A DNA stretch of 9,056 nt from DATHGT01 sp035317605. GTDB lineage: Bacteria > Methylomirabilota > Methylomirabilia > Rokubacteriales > CSP1-6. The notes below the pieces were generated by a model. It was not told the DNA's origin and did not search any database. It saw only the letters and a list, made by a program, of their open reading frames with translations. The stretch covers positions 1-9,056 of the forward strand of contig DATHGT010000311.1 of NCBI GenBank assembly GCA_035317605.1. Reading direction: 5' to 3'. Below are positions 1-7,266 of the stretch, piece by piece. The position numbers and the translations under genes are program-made. How positions within the stretch are numbered: the stretch's first letter is position 1; each line of letters starts with the position of its first letter.

Positions 1-1437
1 CTCGACCCGTCCGAGCGCCTCGAACCGGTCCAGCGCCACTCGAGAGGCGCGGGGGTCTTCACCGACCTTGAGCTCGATCGGCATCTCGAACGCCGGTGGC
101 TCTCGGCGCAACCGGAAAAAACCGTCGACGGTTCCGGGCCCCCCCGCGGCCCCCGAGGCGCGCCAGGACAAGCCACCGTTGCGAGTCGCCTGCATCCCCA
201 GCGCATTTGGGAGCGCTGCAGAAACGCTCCAGGCCGCTTCGCCCTCGGAGGACTGCACCACCAGCCATGAGTGACCCGCGCCGAACCTGAACGCTCCGGG
301 CAGGCGCACGCTGACCCAGGTCGGCCGTCCCGCGATGGCGCGGTCGAGATCGACCACGGTTCGCCCGGGCAAGAGCGACGTCGGTCCCGGCTTGCCGTTC
401 AGATCCGCGCGAACCTCGACCTGGAGCCGCGCCTTCGAGGTGACCGCAGAGACCAGCAGATCGATCGCCGTCGCCGTCACCGCCGTGGCGAGCACGATGG
501 GTTGCGCTTGCGACGACTCCGGCGACACCGCGACCGTGACGCTCGCATCGGCGACATCCAGGGGCCCGTGGGCGATGCGGCTGCTCTCGAACGCGCCCAC
601 TGCGCGGCCCCTGGTCTGACTCGCGACGACGCGCGCACCGGAGGGCAGCGCGACGTTGAGCCGCCCTCCGATTTCCCGCGGAGCCCCGCCGAAGTCGAAG
701 GACATAGAGACCTCGTCGAGCCCGGACGGAAGGGCCGCCGATTCCAGCAAGTAATCGATCTCCACGGCCACGACGAGCCGCGCAATCGTGGCGGATTCCA
801 CGCGCACCGGTATCACGTAGAAACCGTGCTCCACGGTACCGTCGGCGAGGAAGGCTTGGAGCACGTCGGCGAAGTCGGGCGTGGTCTGCGGCGCGGTCAG
901 CTCGCCCGTGTATGTCCAGAAGGGGGGAAGCGTGCCCAGGCGCAGGCGCACGTTGGAGGGGACGCTGCGGATCGTGACCGCGCCGACGTCCGGATTGCCC
1001 GTGTGGGTGAGCTTGAACCGCGCCACGATCAGCGCAGGCAGCGGCGCCGGCGTCGTGGCCGCGAGCATGAAGCGGGGGTCGCTCGGCGCCCGGAAGGCGC
1101 CGAGCGGGTTGACCTCGACGTAGGCGCCGGCGCCGAGGTCGACCTGGATCGTCGCGTTCGAGAGGTTGGTCCCGCTGACGCGGGCGAGGGTCTGGCGCCC
1201 GTGGAAATCCACCTCGACCCAGCCCGGCGTCGCGGTCTTGGTGGCGCCCCAGTCGCCGGTGGCGCCCTGAAAGCGAATCGTCTCGGCGAACGGATCTCGC
1301 CCCGTTGACGCGTCCACGGGCGAGACCGTGGCGGTGGCCTTCAAGATCCTGGCGTTGGCGGGGAGGCTCCGCAGCAACAGGACGCGCTCACCCCGGAGCG
1401 GGGCGTCGCCGCCATCGTAGCGGTCACGCAGGAGCAT
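1..1437 (-). CDS. Beta-rich putative peripheral tail protein, partial (first 479 residues)
   Basis: The frame opens at ATG 1437 and stays open for 479 codons to the window edge, so the C-terminus is missing. No family is recognised for the first 320 residues, which are strand-rich, for example DWGATKTATPGWVEVDF at 62-78 and SNVRLRLGTLPPFWTYTGEL at 161-180. Residues 320-440 (IDLLVSAVTSKARLQVEV, then RADLNGKPGPTSLL, PTWVSVRLP, and AGHSWLVVQSS...AAW) match the jelly-roll beta-sandwich pattern (nGxPGxxLL, W-x-x-x-x-L, aGxxYxLvv). This pattern occurs in extracellular 'choice-of-anchor R'-type modules. That suggests a surface-exposed or binding part, as expected after the I gene where P2 has its fibre gene. 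The start is supported by lack of upstream in-frame codons before the preceding stop at 1460, but the ribosome binding site is weak: GGAG at 1456-1453, fifteen bases upstream. Coverage of both edges would settle product size. Confidence 0.72.
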   Translation of the reverse strand, partial: MLLRDRYDGGDAPLRGERVLLLRSLPANARILKATATVSPVDASTGRDPFAETIRFQGATGDWGATKTATPGWVEVDFHGRQTLARVSGTNLSNATIQVDLGAGAYVEVNPLGAFRAPSDPRFMLAATTPAPLPALIVARFKLTHTGNPDVGAVTIRSVPSNVRLRLGTLPPFWTYTGELTAPQTTPDFADVLQAFLADGTVEHGFYVIPVRVESATIARLVVAVEIDYLLESAALPSGLDEVSMSFDFGGAPREIGGRLNVALPSGARVVASQTRGRAVGAFESSRIAHGPLDVADASVTVAVSPESSQAQPIVLATAVTATAIDLLVSAVTSKARLQVEVRADLNGKPGPTSLLPGRTVVDLDRAIAGRPTWVSVRLPGAFRFGAGHSWLVVQSSEGEAAWSVSAALPNALGMQATRNGGLSWRASGAAGGPGTVDGFFRLRREPPAFEMPIELKVGEDPRASRVALDRFEALGRVE

Positions 1438-1459
1438 GGCGGTCGGGGCCGGCTCCGGC

Positions 1460-2380
1460 CTAGACCTTCAGCAGCAGCATGACTTTCGTCTCGCGTGGAT
1501 CCAAGGTCTCGAACGGATGCCTCACCCGAGCCAGGAGCTTCACGCCGAGCGTGTCGAAATCGAAGTGGACGACCTGGATCTGCTGCGGGGCCGGGAGTAG
1601 GACCGTAGCTTCACCTGTAGGTGTCATTCCCGTCAGGTCGAGGTTGATGGTTTTCCGCGATCGCATCTGGAACCACAGGTCGTCGAAGTCGCCGTGCTTG
1701 CGCATCTCCCCCACCGTGCGCTTCTCGCCACAGCACTTCGTGAACCACGGCGAGAGGCAGTATTGCTCGGGCTCGAAGGCGTCGTTCGGGGCGGCGAACA
1801 GCGCCGTCCAGAACTCGGTGACGAGGTCGTCCAGGCTCGAATCGTCGGTGTACTCGACGTTGTATTGCTTGAGCAGGTCCCAGAACGGGATCTTGAACGG
1901 CTGGCTGTCGATCGACTCGATCTCGATGGTCGCAACCGGGGGCCCCGCGAGGCGAATCCTCTTCTCGCTCGTGTGATAGAGGTAAAAGTTCACCCAGGCC
2001 CAGTGGCGGTCGTGATCGTCGTCGGCGCACACGACCCGGAAGTAGTCGAGCTGGTAGACGTCGACCAGCGGACACGCCTTGAGCCCGTGCTTGATCACCC
2101 GCTCCTCGCCGAGCTTCAGGCGCTTGAACAGCATCCGGTAGCCGGTGCGCGCCGGGATCGCCTTGAGGGCGGCCTCGAGGATCTCCTTGGTCAGGGCGTC
2201 GACGGTCTTGCCGTCCAGCTTCTCGGCGTCACCGGCCCGTTCGACGCGCTTGATCTCGCCCACGGCCTTTTGCACCTGAGCCTGGATGTCTTCCTTGGTC
2301 TTGATCTGGATGTCGTGAAAGTCCTCGACGGTCCACACGTCTCCCGGGTTGCGCGTGATGTAGGGTGTCGTCGGCGGCAT
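1460..2380 (-). CDS. Uncharacterised 306-residue protein of the baseplate operon
   Basis: No family is recognised. The ATG at 2380 follows a strong ribosome binding site, and the stop TAG lies 22 bases before the next gene. Residues 8-35 read ITRNPGDVWTVEDFHDIQIK and continue as a charged helix to about 76. The R-x-P-G-D...-D-(W/F)-x-x-I/L-Q arrangement recalls the N-terminal anchoring peptide of some tail-fibre-like proteins (RxPGDxI...DWNxL). The rest is mixed, with aromatic segments (HWAWVNFYLYH at 126-136), a beta-rich end (VVHFDFDTLGVKLLARV at 270-286) and five cysteines at 103, 118, 208, 216 and 217. Three of these lie close together in YCLSPWFTKCCGEK. There is no signal peptide or membrane segment. 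By eye its base composition is somewhat less GC-extreme than that of the giant gene. An accessory particle protein or fibre base is an inference from location. Confidence 0.75.
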   Translation of the reverse strand: MPPTTPYITRNPGDVWTVEDFHDIQIKTKEDIQAQVQKAVGEIKRVERAGDAEKLDGKTVDALTKEILEAALKAIPARTGYRMLFKRLKLGEERVIKHGLKACPLVDVYQLDYFRVVCADDDHDRHWAWVNFYLYHTSEKRIRLAGPPVATIEIESIDSQPFKIPFWDLLKQYNVEYTDDSSLDDLVTEFWTALFAAPNDAFEPEQYCLSPWFTKCCGEKRTVGEMRKHGDFDDLWFQMRSRKTINLDLTGMTPTGEATVLLPAPQQIQVVHFDFDTLGVKLLARVRHPFETLDPRETKVMLLLKV

Positions 2381-2386
2381 GGTCTT

Positions 2387-2391
2387 CCTCC
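2387..2391 (-). promoter_or_regulatory. Strong ribosome binding site of the 306-residue gene
   Basis: GGAGG inside AGGGGAGGAAGACC lies six bases before the ATG at 2380. It is in the only gap of any size in the window (2381-2426, 46 bases), so this gene has independent translation initiation instead of coupling. No terminator-like hairpin was seen in the gap. Confidence 0.75.
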
Positions 2392-2426
2392 CCTGGTGAT
2401 TGATTGGTGGTCTGCTCCGTTAGCGC

Positions 2427-5400
2427 TCAATAGATCGGCTCCGCGCTTGCGCGGGCGACGCCGGCGCGCACGCCCGCCGCCTTGGCCTGCCGCACGCCGA
2501 GGGGCCCCGGCGCCAACAGCGCCTGGGCCAGCGCGGGCAGCGGGGGCCCCAGCACGAGCGCGCGGGCATTCTCGAACCGGGCCCCCTCGAAGTGCACGGT
2601 GAGGTCGAACCGTCCGGCTCCCGCCTTGAGGACGGTCAGCGCGATCGCGTTGCCCCACGGGCCCGGCTGACGGCCGGTGACCTCGATGACGCCGCCCGCT
2701 CCCGGGTCGAACAGGTACAGGCGGGCGGGCGCGACACTGGTGCCGCCCGTGAGCCTGTGCGTGCGTGGTCGCCGGAACGGTATGGCCACCGGCGTGACAC
2801 CGGGCGGCGCCGTGTCGAGACGCAGCACCGCGATCAGCTTCGAAGACGCCACGCGCGTGCCGATGTAGTCGGCATCCGCGGCGGGCTCGGTGACGACACT
2901 CGCGTACGACTCGCTCGCGTCGCTCCGGCTTCCGAAACAGGCGTCGTTGAACCGACCCCCGAATCGTTCGGGAAGATCGTCCGGCAGGTTCAGCACGAAC
3001 GTGCCGGGGGCGTGGCGCGTCCAGCGGAAGGTGACGTCGACCGGCGGATCGTCGATGGGGCCGGCGTGGCCGAAGACGGGTGCCTCGGCTCCCGGCGGCC
3101 GGCGCGGGAAGCGGCTCACGTTGAAGATGGCCCGTTCGAAGCACCCGCCGCCGGCGAAGCGCGCGGCGTCGAAGCGAGCGTGGTCGAAGCGCGCGGCGTA
3201 ACACTCCGTGTACGTCCACGCGGTTCGGCCACGCGGCAGCGCCAGCGCGGCGGCCTTGTCGACGTCCTCGGCCTGCACGAGCTGCGACGGCGCGCCCATG
3301 ATCCGGGCGGTCAGCCCGTCGCCGCTCGCAGGAACGTCGCCGATGGTGACGCGGCGGTACGTCTCGGGAGCCCCCGGGCCGGTCTGGTCCCGGAGCGAAA
3401 CGTCGAACAGGTCGGCGATGTGCTCCACGATCATGACCGGCGCCGGGGTTCCGGCGTGCAACGACCCATAGGCGGCCACTACCCGGTCGCGGTGATCGTC
3501 GAGGACCACACCGGCGCCGGCCCGCAGATCGGCCAGGGTGGCGCCGGCGACGTCGACCAGCCGGTGACCGGTGGCGCCGCCCCCCACGCGCCCGACCACT
3601 CGCCGCGGCGTCCCGTCGGCGGCGAGGGCGCTGCTGGTGAGCGTTCCAAGGTCCGCTTCGGTCACGCTCACCGCGATGCGATCGCGCTCGGTGCCCGGGG
3701 GCCTCGCCCGCAGGACCACCGTGACGGGAACGGAGGGGTTGTTCAATTGGAGCGTCGCGCTGGCCCCGGCCGTCCCGCCGCTCAAGGACCACTCGCCGGT
3801 GAACGGCACCAAGGCCTGAGCGCCGAGGGGACCCGCGAGGATCTGCGATGGGGGAACCGGAGTGAGCGCTCCGTCGCTCGCGACGATGGCTGCGCGCAAG
3901 CCGGCGAGTGGATCGTGCCACAGGCGGACTCGCTCGCCCGGCCGGACGGCGTGCAGCAGTCGAACGCGCCGGGCCGCGCTGCGGTTGATCAGCTCGGGGC
4001 CCACCATGCCGTGCAGGCCGCTCAGTTCGATCTCCAGCTCCGCGTCGGCGGCCCCGTCGTTGTCGAGGCTCCATTGGTCCCCGTGACGAACGGTCCGTGC
4101 CGGGGACGCGACGGGCTCCGGCACGTACTCGACGACCTCGAGCACGCGCGAGGGCAACACCTCGAGGCGGCCGGCGTCGCCGGCTGTCGGCGACGTCAGC
4201 CGCAGACGGTTGTCGGCGGTGGCGTCGGCCACGCCGGGCAGCACCGCGTTGATCCGGGTTACGACGTCGCTCAACGACGTCGCCGGCCCATCCGCGCTTG
4301 CGACCTCGACGTCGACCGGGCGGCCGCCGTCCACGCTGAGCCGGAGCCGACGGCGCTCGCCGAGGTTCGGGGGCGCGGAGAGGTCGGCCTCGCCCGTCAT
4401 CACGGCCGGCGTCGGATCCGCGCCCTTGATGAGCACGGGCACGCCGCCCAGCACGACCTGCCGTGCGTCGCCGGCGCTGAACGGCCGGAGCTCGAGCCGG
4501 CCGGCCGCGCCGACGGTCGGAGAGGTGAGGATCACGTGAGCGCCGTCGTGCGTGGCGACACCGGGCCCGAGCGCGGCGGTCATCGCGGCGACGATCTCGT
4601 CCAGCGTCGCGTGGTGAGGGTCGGCGGCCCGCGCGGCGCAGTCCACGTCCTGCGGCGGCCGCCCGTCGACGGCGATGGTCAGGAAATGCGAAACGCGCAG
4701 ATCGATGCCGGCGTGGAGATCCACGGTCCCTTCGATCCGCGCGGGGAGGGGGTCGGCGCCGTGATAGCGCCGCGGCGCCCCGAATCCGAAGATCCTCCGC
4801 GTGGCGTCGGGGCCGGCCGGCGCCGAGAACTCGATCCGGCTTGCGGTCCCGGTGATGGGCGAGCCCAGGGTGACGCGCGTCTCGTCGAAGCCGGCGACCG
4901 CCCGGCCGAAGGCCACGTTGATCGCGTTCACGATCTCGACGAGCATCGTCCGGGCCGGGACGGCACCGGCGCAGTGAATCTCGCGCGGCGCGTCGGCGTC
5001 GATGGCGACCTTGATCATGTCGGCGCCGCTCAGGTCCACGCCGTCCGAGAGATCGACGGTTCCCGCGACCCGCACGCCGCTCTCCGCCCGTCCGCGAAAC
5101 GTGGCGGGCTCGTGTCCGAGCACCGGCGGCAGCGCGTCGGCGGCGCGGGGCGACTCGAACGCGATGAGGCTGGCGGCGCCTGAAGTGGGCGAGGTCAGCA
5201 CGAGGTGCCGGCCGTCGTGCGAGGCCAGCCGGGGAATGGCCGCGTTGACGGCGGCGACGATCTCGTCGAGCAGGGCCGCGCCCGGACGCGGGCTCCGGGC
5301 CGTACAGTCGACGTCGACGGCCGGCCGACCGTCGAGCCCGATGCGGAGGAACGACGCCACGCGCAGGTCCACGCCTCGACTGAGGTCGACGGTCCCCACG

Positions 5401-7265
5401 GCCCGGGCCGCGGTCGCCCCGGCGCCGCGGGCGGTTCGGAACACGAAGCCGAAGAGGCTCTGGGCCGCGTCGTCGGTGACGAACGCACGGCTGACGAAGC
5501 GACGGTGGCGCGTTTCTTCCCGCCGCTCGACGGCCACCCGGCTCGCGCCGCCGCCGGTGGGTGACGTCAGGATCAATCGGTGGCCGTCGTGGGACGCCAC
5601 GCCGATGCCGACGGCCGCGCCGAGGGCCGACACGATCTCGTCGAGGGTCGCCGCGCGCGGATTCGCGGCCGTCGCGCGAAGGTCGACGTCGGTGGAGGGG
5701 CCGCCGTCGAGGGCGACCCGCACGACGTGTCGCGCGGCCAGGTCCACCGGGGTGGCGAGGTCGGGCACGCCGGTCAGCCGCGCGCCGGTGGCCGCGGACC
5801 CCTGGAAGCTGCGCGGCTCGACGCCGAACACGGCCTCGGTCGCGTCGGCGGCGCCGGCCTCGAAGACGATGAGGCCGGCCGCTCCCAGGACCTGCGCGCT
5901 GAGCCGGACGACGCGTCCGTCGTGAGAGGCGACGTTCGGTCCCAGCGCCGCGGTGAGGGCGGCGACGATCTCGGCCGGCGTCGTGTGCGCCGGATCCGTT
6001 CCCCGGCAATTCACGGTGACCGCTGGACGGGCGTCGATGCGCACGCGGACATCGGAGGCGCCGCTCAGGTCGACCCCCGCGCTCAGATCGCGCGCGCCCA
6101 CGACTTCGGCCGGCCGCGCGTCGCGTCCGATGGAGAGCGGCGCGACCGGGCCGAACAGCCGCGCGGTGGCGTCCTGAGCGGCCGGCGCCTCGAAGGTGAT
6201 GCTGCTGTCGAACCCCGTGGTCGGCGAGGTCAGCGTCAGGACGCGCCCGTCGTGCGACGCGACATCCATTCCGAGCGCCGCGTCGATCGCGGCGGCGATC
6301 TCGTCGAGCGTGGTGGCGGCCGGATGGGCGCCCGCGCAATCCACCTCTGCCCGGTGACCGTCGACGACCAGACGCAGGTAGCGCAGGTCGCCGAGATCCA
6401 CGCCGCCGCTCAGATCGACCGTGCCGGTCACGCGGGCGCTCGTCGCGTCCACCCCGTGATAGGCGCGCCCGCGCAGGCCGAGCAGACGCGGGGCGGCGTC
6501 GCCGGCGACCTCCTCGATCACGAGCCGACTCGCGGCCCCGAGGGTCGGCGAGGCCAGCGTGAGATGGCGTCCATCGTGGCCGGCGACCCGAGCGCCCAGC
6601 GCCGCGTCGAGGGCGGCGACGATCTCGTCGGGCCTGGCGGCGGCGGCATCGGCGACGTGGAGGGCGAGGTCCACGTCGACCGCCGGCGCCGCGTCGATGG
6701 CGACGCGCAGCACCGATGCGCCGCGAAGGTCGACCCCGGCGCCGACGTCGATGGTCCCGACGACGTGGGCCGGCGTCGCCGGCTGCCCGGCGATCGCCCC
6801 CGCGTCCACGCCGAACACCAATAGCGCCGCGTCGTCGCCCCGCGGCACGGAGGCGGTCAGGATCGCCTCCGGCCGGGTCCACCACGCCTGCATCTCGGCG
6901 TAGTCGTCCGCGATCCGCAGGCCGAGGGCCTCCGCCGCCACGCGCAGCACGCCCTGCACGGTCACCGTCCCCTGGAGCAGGGTCCGGACGTAGCGCTTGA
7001 GATGATCGCGGAACTGCTCGACGTCTTCCTCGGAGGACGGGGCCAGGCCATACAGCGCGGCCAGGCGCGCGAGGTCGTCGATGACGGACTTGCCCTCGTC
7101 AGCGTGATCGACCCAGTGGGCCAGCATCAGCTCGGCCAGCGTGTTCTCGGCGTTCAGCAGCTCGCCGCCGAAGGCGTCGGCCAACGCATAGAGGGCCGTT
7201 GGCCTCGGCCGCGCGCGAAACGTGGAGGGCAGGTAGCCGAGAATGCGCTCGGTCTTGGTCGGCAT
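2427..7265 (-). CDS. Giant phage tail protein I-like baseplate protein with eight ~110-residue repeats
   Basis: The 1612-residue product is a mosaic. Residues 1-125 are helical (ILGYLPSTFR near the start; GKSVIDDLARLAALYGL at 58-74; then a QGTVTVQGVLRVAAEALGL segment). This matches the layout of phage tail protein I / TIGR02242-type domains, which link the baseplate wedge to fibres. Residues 167-1060 hold eight diverged repeats (separate entry). Residues 1061-1350 are beta-rich and unassigned. Residues 1355-1386 show an A-R-F pentapeptide-like rhythm. Residues 1528-1572 resemble contractile sheath proteins around GPWGN. The ATG at 7265 follows the gpJ stop by one base (TGAGATG), with GAAGG five bases upstream, so translation is probably coupled. 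P2 gpI is about 176 residues, so the size is exceptional. There is no signal peptide or membrane segment, which fits a particle component assembled in the cytoplasm. The gpI call is from fold pattern and the W-J-I gene order. The role of the repeats is inferred: a stalk, collar or arm. Confidence 0.82.
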   Translation of the reverse strand: MPTKTERILGYLPSTFRARPRPTALYALADAFGGELLNAENTLAELMLAHWVDHADEGKSVIDDLARLAALYGLAPSSEEDVEQFRDHLKRYVRTLLQGTVTVQGVLRVAAEALGLRIADDYAEMQAWWTRPEAILTASVPRGDDAALLVFGVDAGAIAGQPATPAHVVGTIDVGAGVDLRGASVLRVAIDAAPAVDVDLALHVADAAAARPDEIVAALDAALGARVAGHDGRHLTLASPTLGAASRLVIEEVAGDAAPRLLGLRGRAYHGVDATSARVTGTVDLSGGVDLGDLRYLRLVVDGHRAEVDCAGAHPAATTLDEIAAAIDAALGMDVASHDGRVLTLTSPTTGFDSSITFEAPAAQDATARLFGPVAPLSIGRDARPAEVVGARDLSAGVDLSGASDVRVRIDARPAVTVNCRGTDPAHTTPAEIVAALTAALGPNVASHDGRVVRLSAQVLGAAGLIVFEAGAADATEAVFGVEPRSFQGSAATGARLTGVPDLATPVDLAARHVVRVALDGGPSTDVDLRATAANPRAATLDEIVSALGAAVGIGVASHDGHRLILTSPTGGGASRVAVERREETRHRRFVSRAFVTDDAAQSLFGFVFRTARGAGATAARAVGTVDLSRGVDLRVASFLRIGLDGRPAVDVDCTARSPRPGAALLDEIVAAVNAAIPRLASHDGRHLVLTSPTSGAASLIAFESPRAADALPPVLGHEPATFRGRAESGVRVAGTVDLSDGVDLSGADMIKVAIDADAPREIHCAGAVPARTMLVEIVNAINVAFGRAVAGFDETRVTLGSPITGTASRIEFSAPAGPDATRRIFGFGAPRRYHGADPLPARIEGTVDLHAGIDLRVSHFLTIAVDGRPPQDVDCAARAADPHHATLDEIVAAMTAALGPGVATHDGAHVILTSPTVGAAGRLELRPFSAGDARQVVLGGVPVLIKGADPTPAVMTGEADLSAPPNLGERRRLRLSVDGGRPVDVEVASADGPATSLSDVVTRINAVLPGVADATADNRLRLTSPTAGDAGRLEVLPSRVLEVVEYVPEPVASPARTVRHGDQWSLDNDGAADAELEIELSGLHGMVGPELINRSAARRVRLLHAVRPGERVRLWHDPLAGLRAAIVASDGALTPVPPSQILAGPLGAQALVPFTGEWSLSGGTAGASATLQLNNPSVPVTVVLRARPPGTERDRIAVSVTEADLGTLTSSALAADGTPRRVVGRVGGGATGHRLVDVAGATLADLRAGAGVVLDDHRDRVVAAYGSLHAGTPAPVMIVEHIADLFDVSLRDQTGPGAPETYRRVTIGDVPASGDGLTARIMGAPSQLVQAEDVDKAAALALPRGRTAWTYTECYAARFDHARFDAARFAGGGCFERAIFNVSRFPRRPPGAEAPVFGHAGPIDDPPVDVTFRWTRHAPGTFVLNLPDDLPERFGGRFNDACFGSRSDASESYASVVTEPAADADYIGTRVASSKLIAVLRLDTAPPGVTPVAIPFRRPRTHRLTGGTSVAPARLYLFDPGAGGVIEVTGRQPGPWGNAIALTVLKAGAGRFDLTVHFEGARFENARALVLGPPLPALAQALLAPGPLGVRQAKAAGVRAGVARASAEPIY
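2550..2684 (-). other. Tail-sheath-like segment (GPWGN) near the C-terminus of the giant protein
   Basis: Residues 1528-1572 contain RQPGPWGNAIALTVLKAG, then RFDLTVHFEGARFENARALV. Contractile sheath proteins have a characteristic ARxPGxWGNxIxVxV element followed by a F-x-L-x-V strand, and then a line ending in nLS. The order and spacing fit here. An upstream weak counterpart at residues 1184-1205 (LRARPPGTERDRIAVSV) lacks the WGN. The assignment is by motif; whether this part interacts with the sheath or only shares a fold is open. Confidence 0.55.
3108..3203 (-). other. Pentapeptide-like A-R-F stretch in the giant protein
   Basis: In residues 1355-1386 phenylalanines fall at 1360, 1365, 1370, 1376, 1381 and 1386, giving spacings of 5, 5, 6, 5 and 5. 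Alanine or serine lies two residues before most of them (AARFD, HARFD, AARFA, then ERAIF and NVSRF). This is the centre-F, A-at-minus-2 spacing of pentapeptide repeat proteins, which fold as a right-handed square beta helix. Six units with a one-residue slip would make only about one and a half coils, so it may be a short cap or a chance rhythm in A/R/F-rich sequence. Confidence 0.45.
4086..6767 (-). repeat. Eight tandem protein repeats of ~110 residues with an IN-motif-like core
   Basis: The eight units by residue and base are: R1 167-277 (6767-6435), R2 278-386 (6434-6108), R3 387-495 (6107-5781), R4 496-620 (5780-5406), R5 621-731 (5405-5073), R6 732-842 (5072-4740), R7 843-954 (4739-4404), R8 955-1060 (4403-4086). 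Each unit opens with G-T-x-D-L-S-x-G-V-D-L. It continues with a strand like LRIGLDGRPAVDVDC, a helix like TLDEIVAAINAALG, and then VASHDGRHLVLTSPT-x-G-A-A-S-R-I. Most end with a turn containing L-F-G. The helix followed by (V/L)ASHDG and a paired L-x-L-T-S strand resembles the IN motif repeated in flagellar hook and cap proteins (FliD, FlgK). That is a pattern resemblance only. The units are well diverged in protein and in DNA, so the expansion is old. R4 has an insert of about 14 residues; R3 and R8 are the least canonical. Confidence 0.9.
6891..7265 (-). other. Tail protein I-like N-terminal domain of the giant protein
   Basis: Residues 1-125 contain no repeat. The order is: a short LP-containing N-terminus, a long helix with ALADAFGGELLNAENTLAEL, a second helix (VIDDLARLAALYGL), then RDHLKRYVRTLLQGTVTVQGV. 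In P2 gpI-like and TIGR02242-type proteins the last part corresponds to a region with an RGT-like turn before a final helix; here the arginine is replaced by glutamine (QGT). This is the part expected to dock on the gpJ wedge. The match is from memory of the family pattern, not from an alignment. Confidence 0.68.
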
Positions 7266-7266
7266 C

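Noticed and set aside
2381..2426. Possible terminator or promoter in the 46-base gap between the giant gene and the 306-residue gene.
   Set aside because: The gap has a mirror-like GGTGATTGATTGGTGG (2395-2410), but no stem with a following T run and no convincing -35/-10 pair.
2592..5183. 863-codon open frame on the plus strand (and others at 271-1308, 1694-2602, 5580-6824 and 8119-8958).
   Set aside because: They lie antisense to well supported genes, have composition typical of mirror frames in high-GC DNA, and contain no recognisable motif or ribosome binding site signal.
4086..6767. Recent DNA-level tandem duplication or a CRISPR-like array.
   Set aside because: The units are similar as protein but clearly diverged as DNA, with no identical spacers or repeats; the regularity is from the protein domain.
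2191..6885. Arginine-rich open frame of 1564 codons on the minus strand in another frame.
   Set aside because: It overlaps the giant gpI-like gene, is dominated by R, G and A with no domain, and is the expected frame-shadow of high-GC coding DNA. The true frame has gp-type domains and regular repeats.
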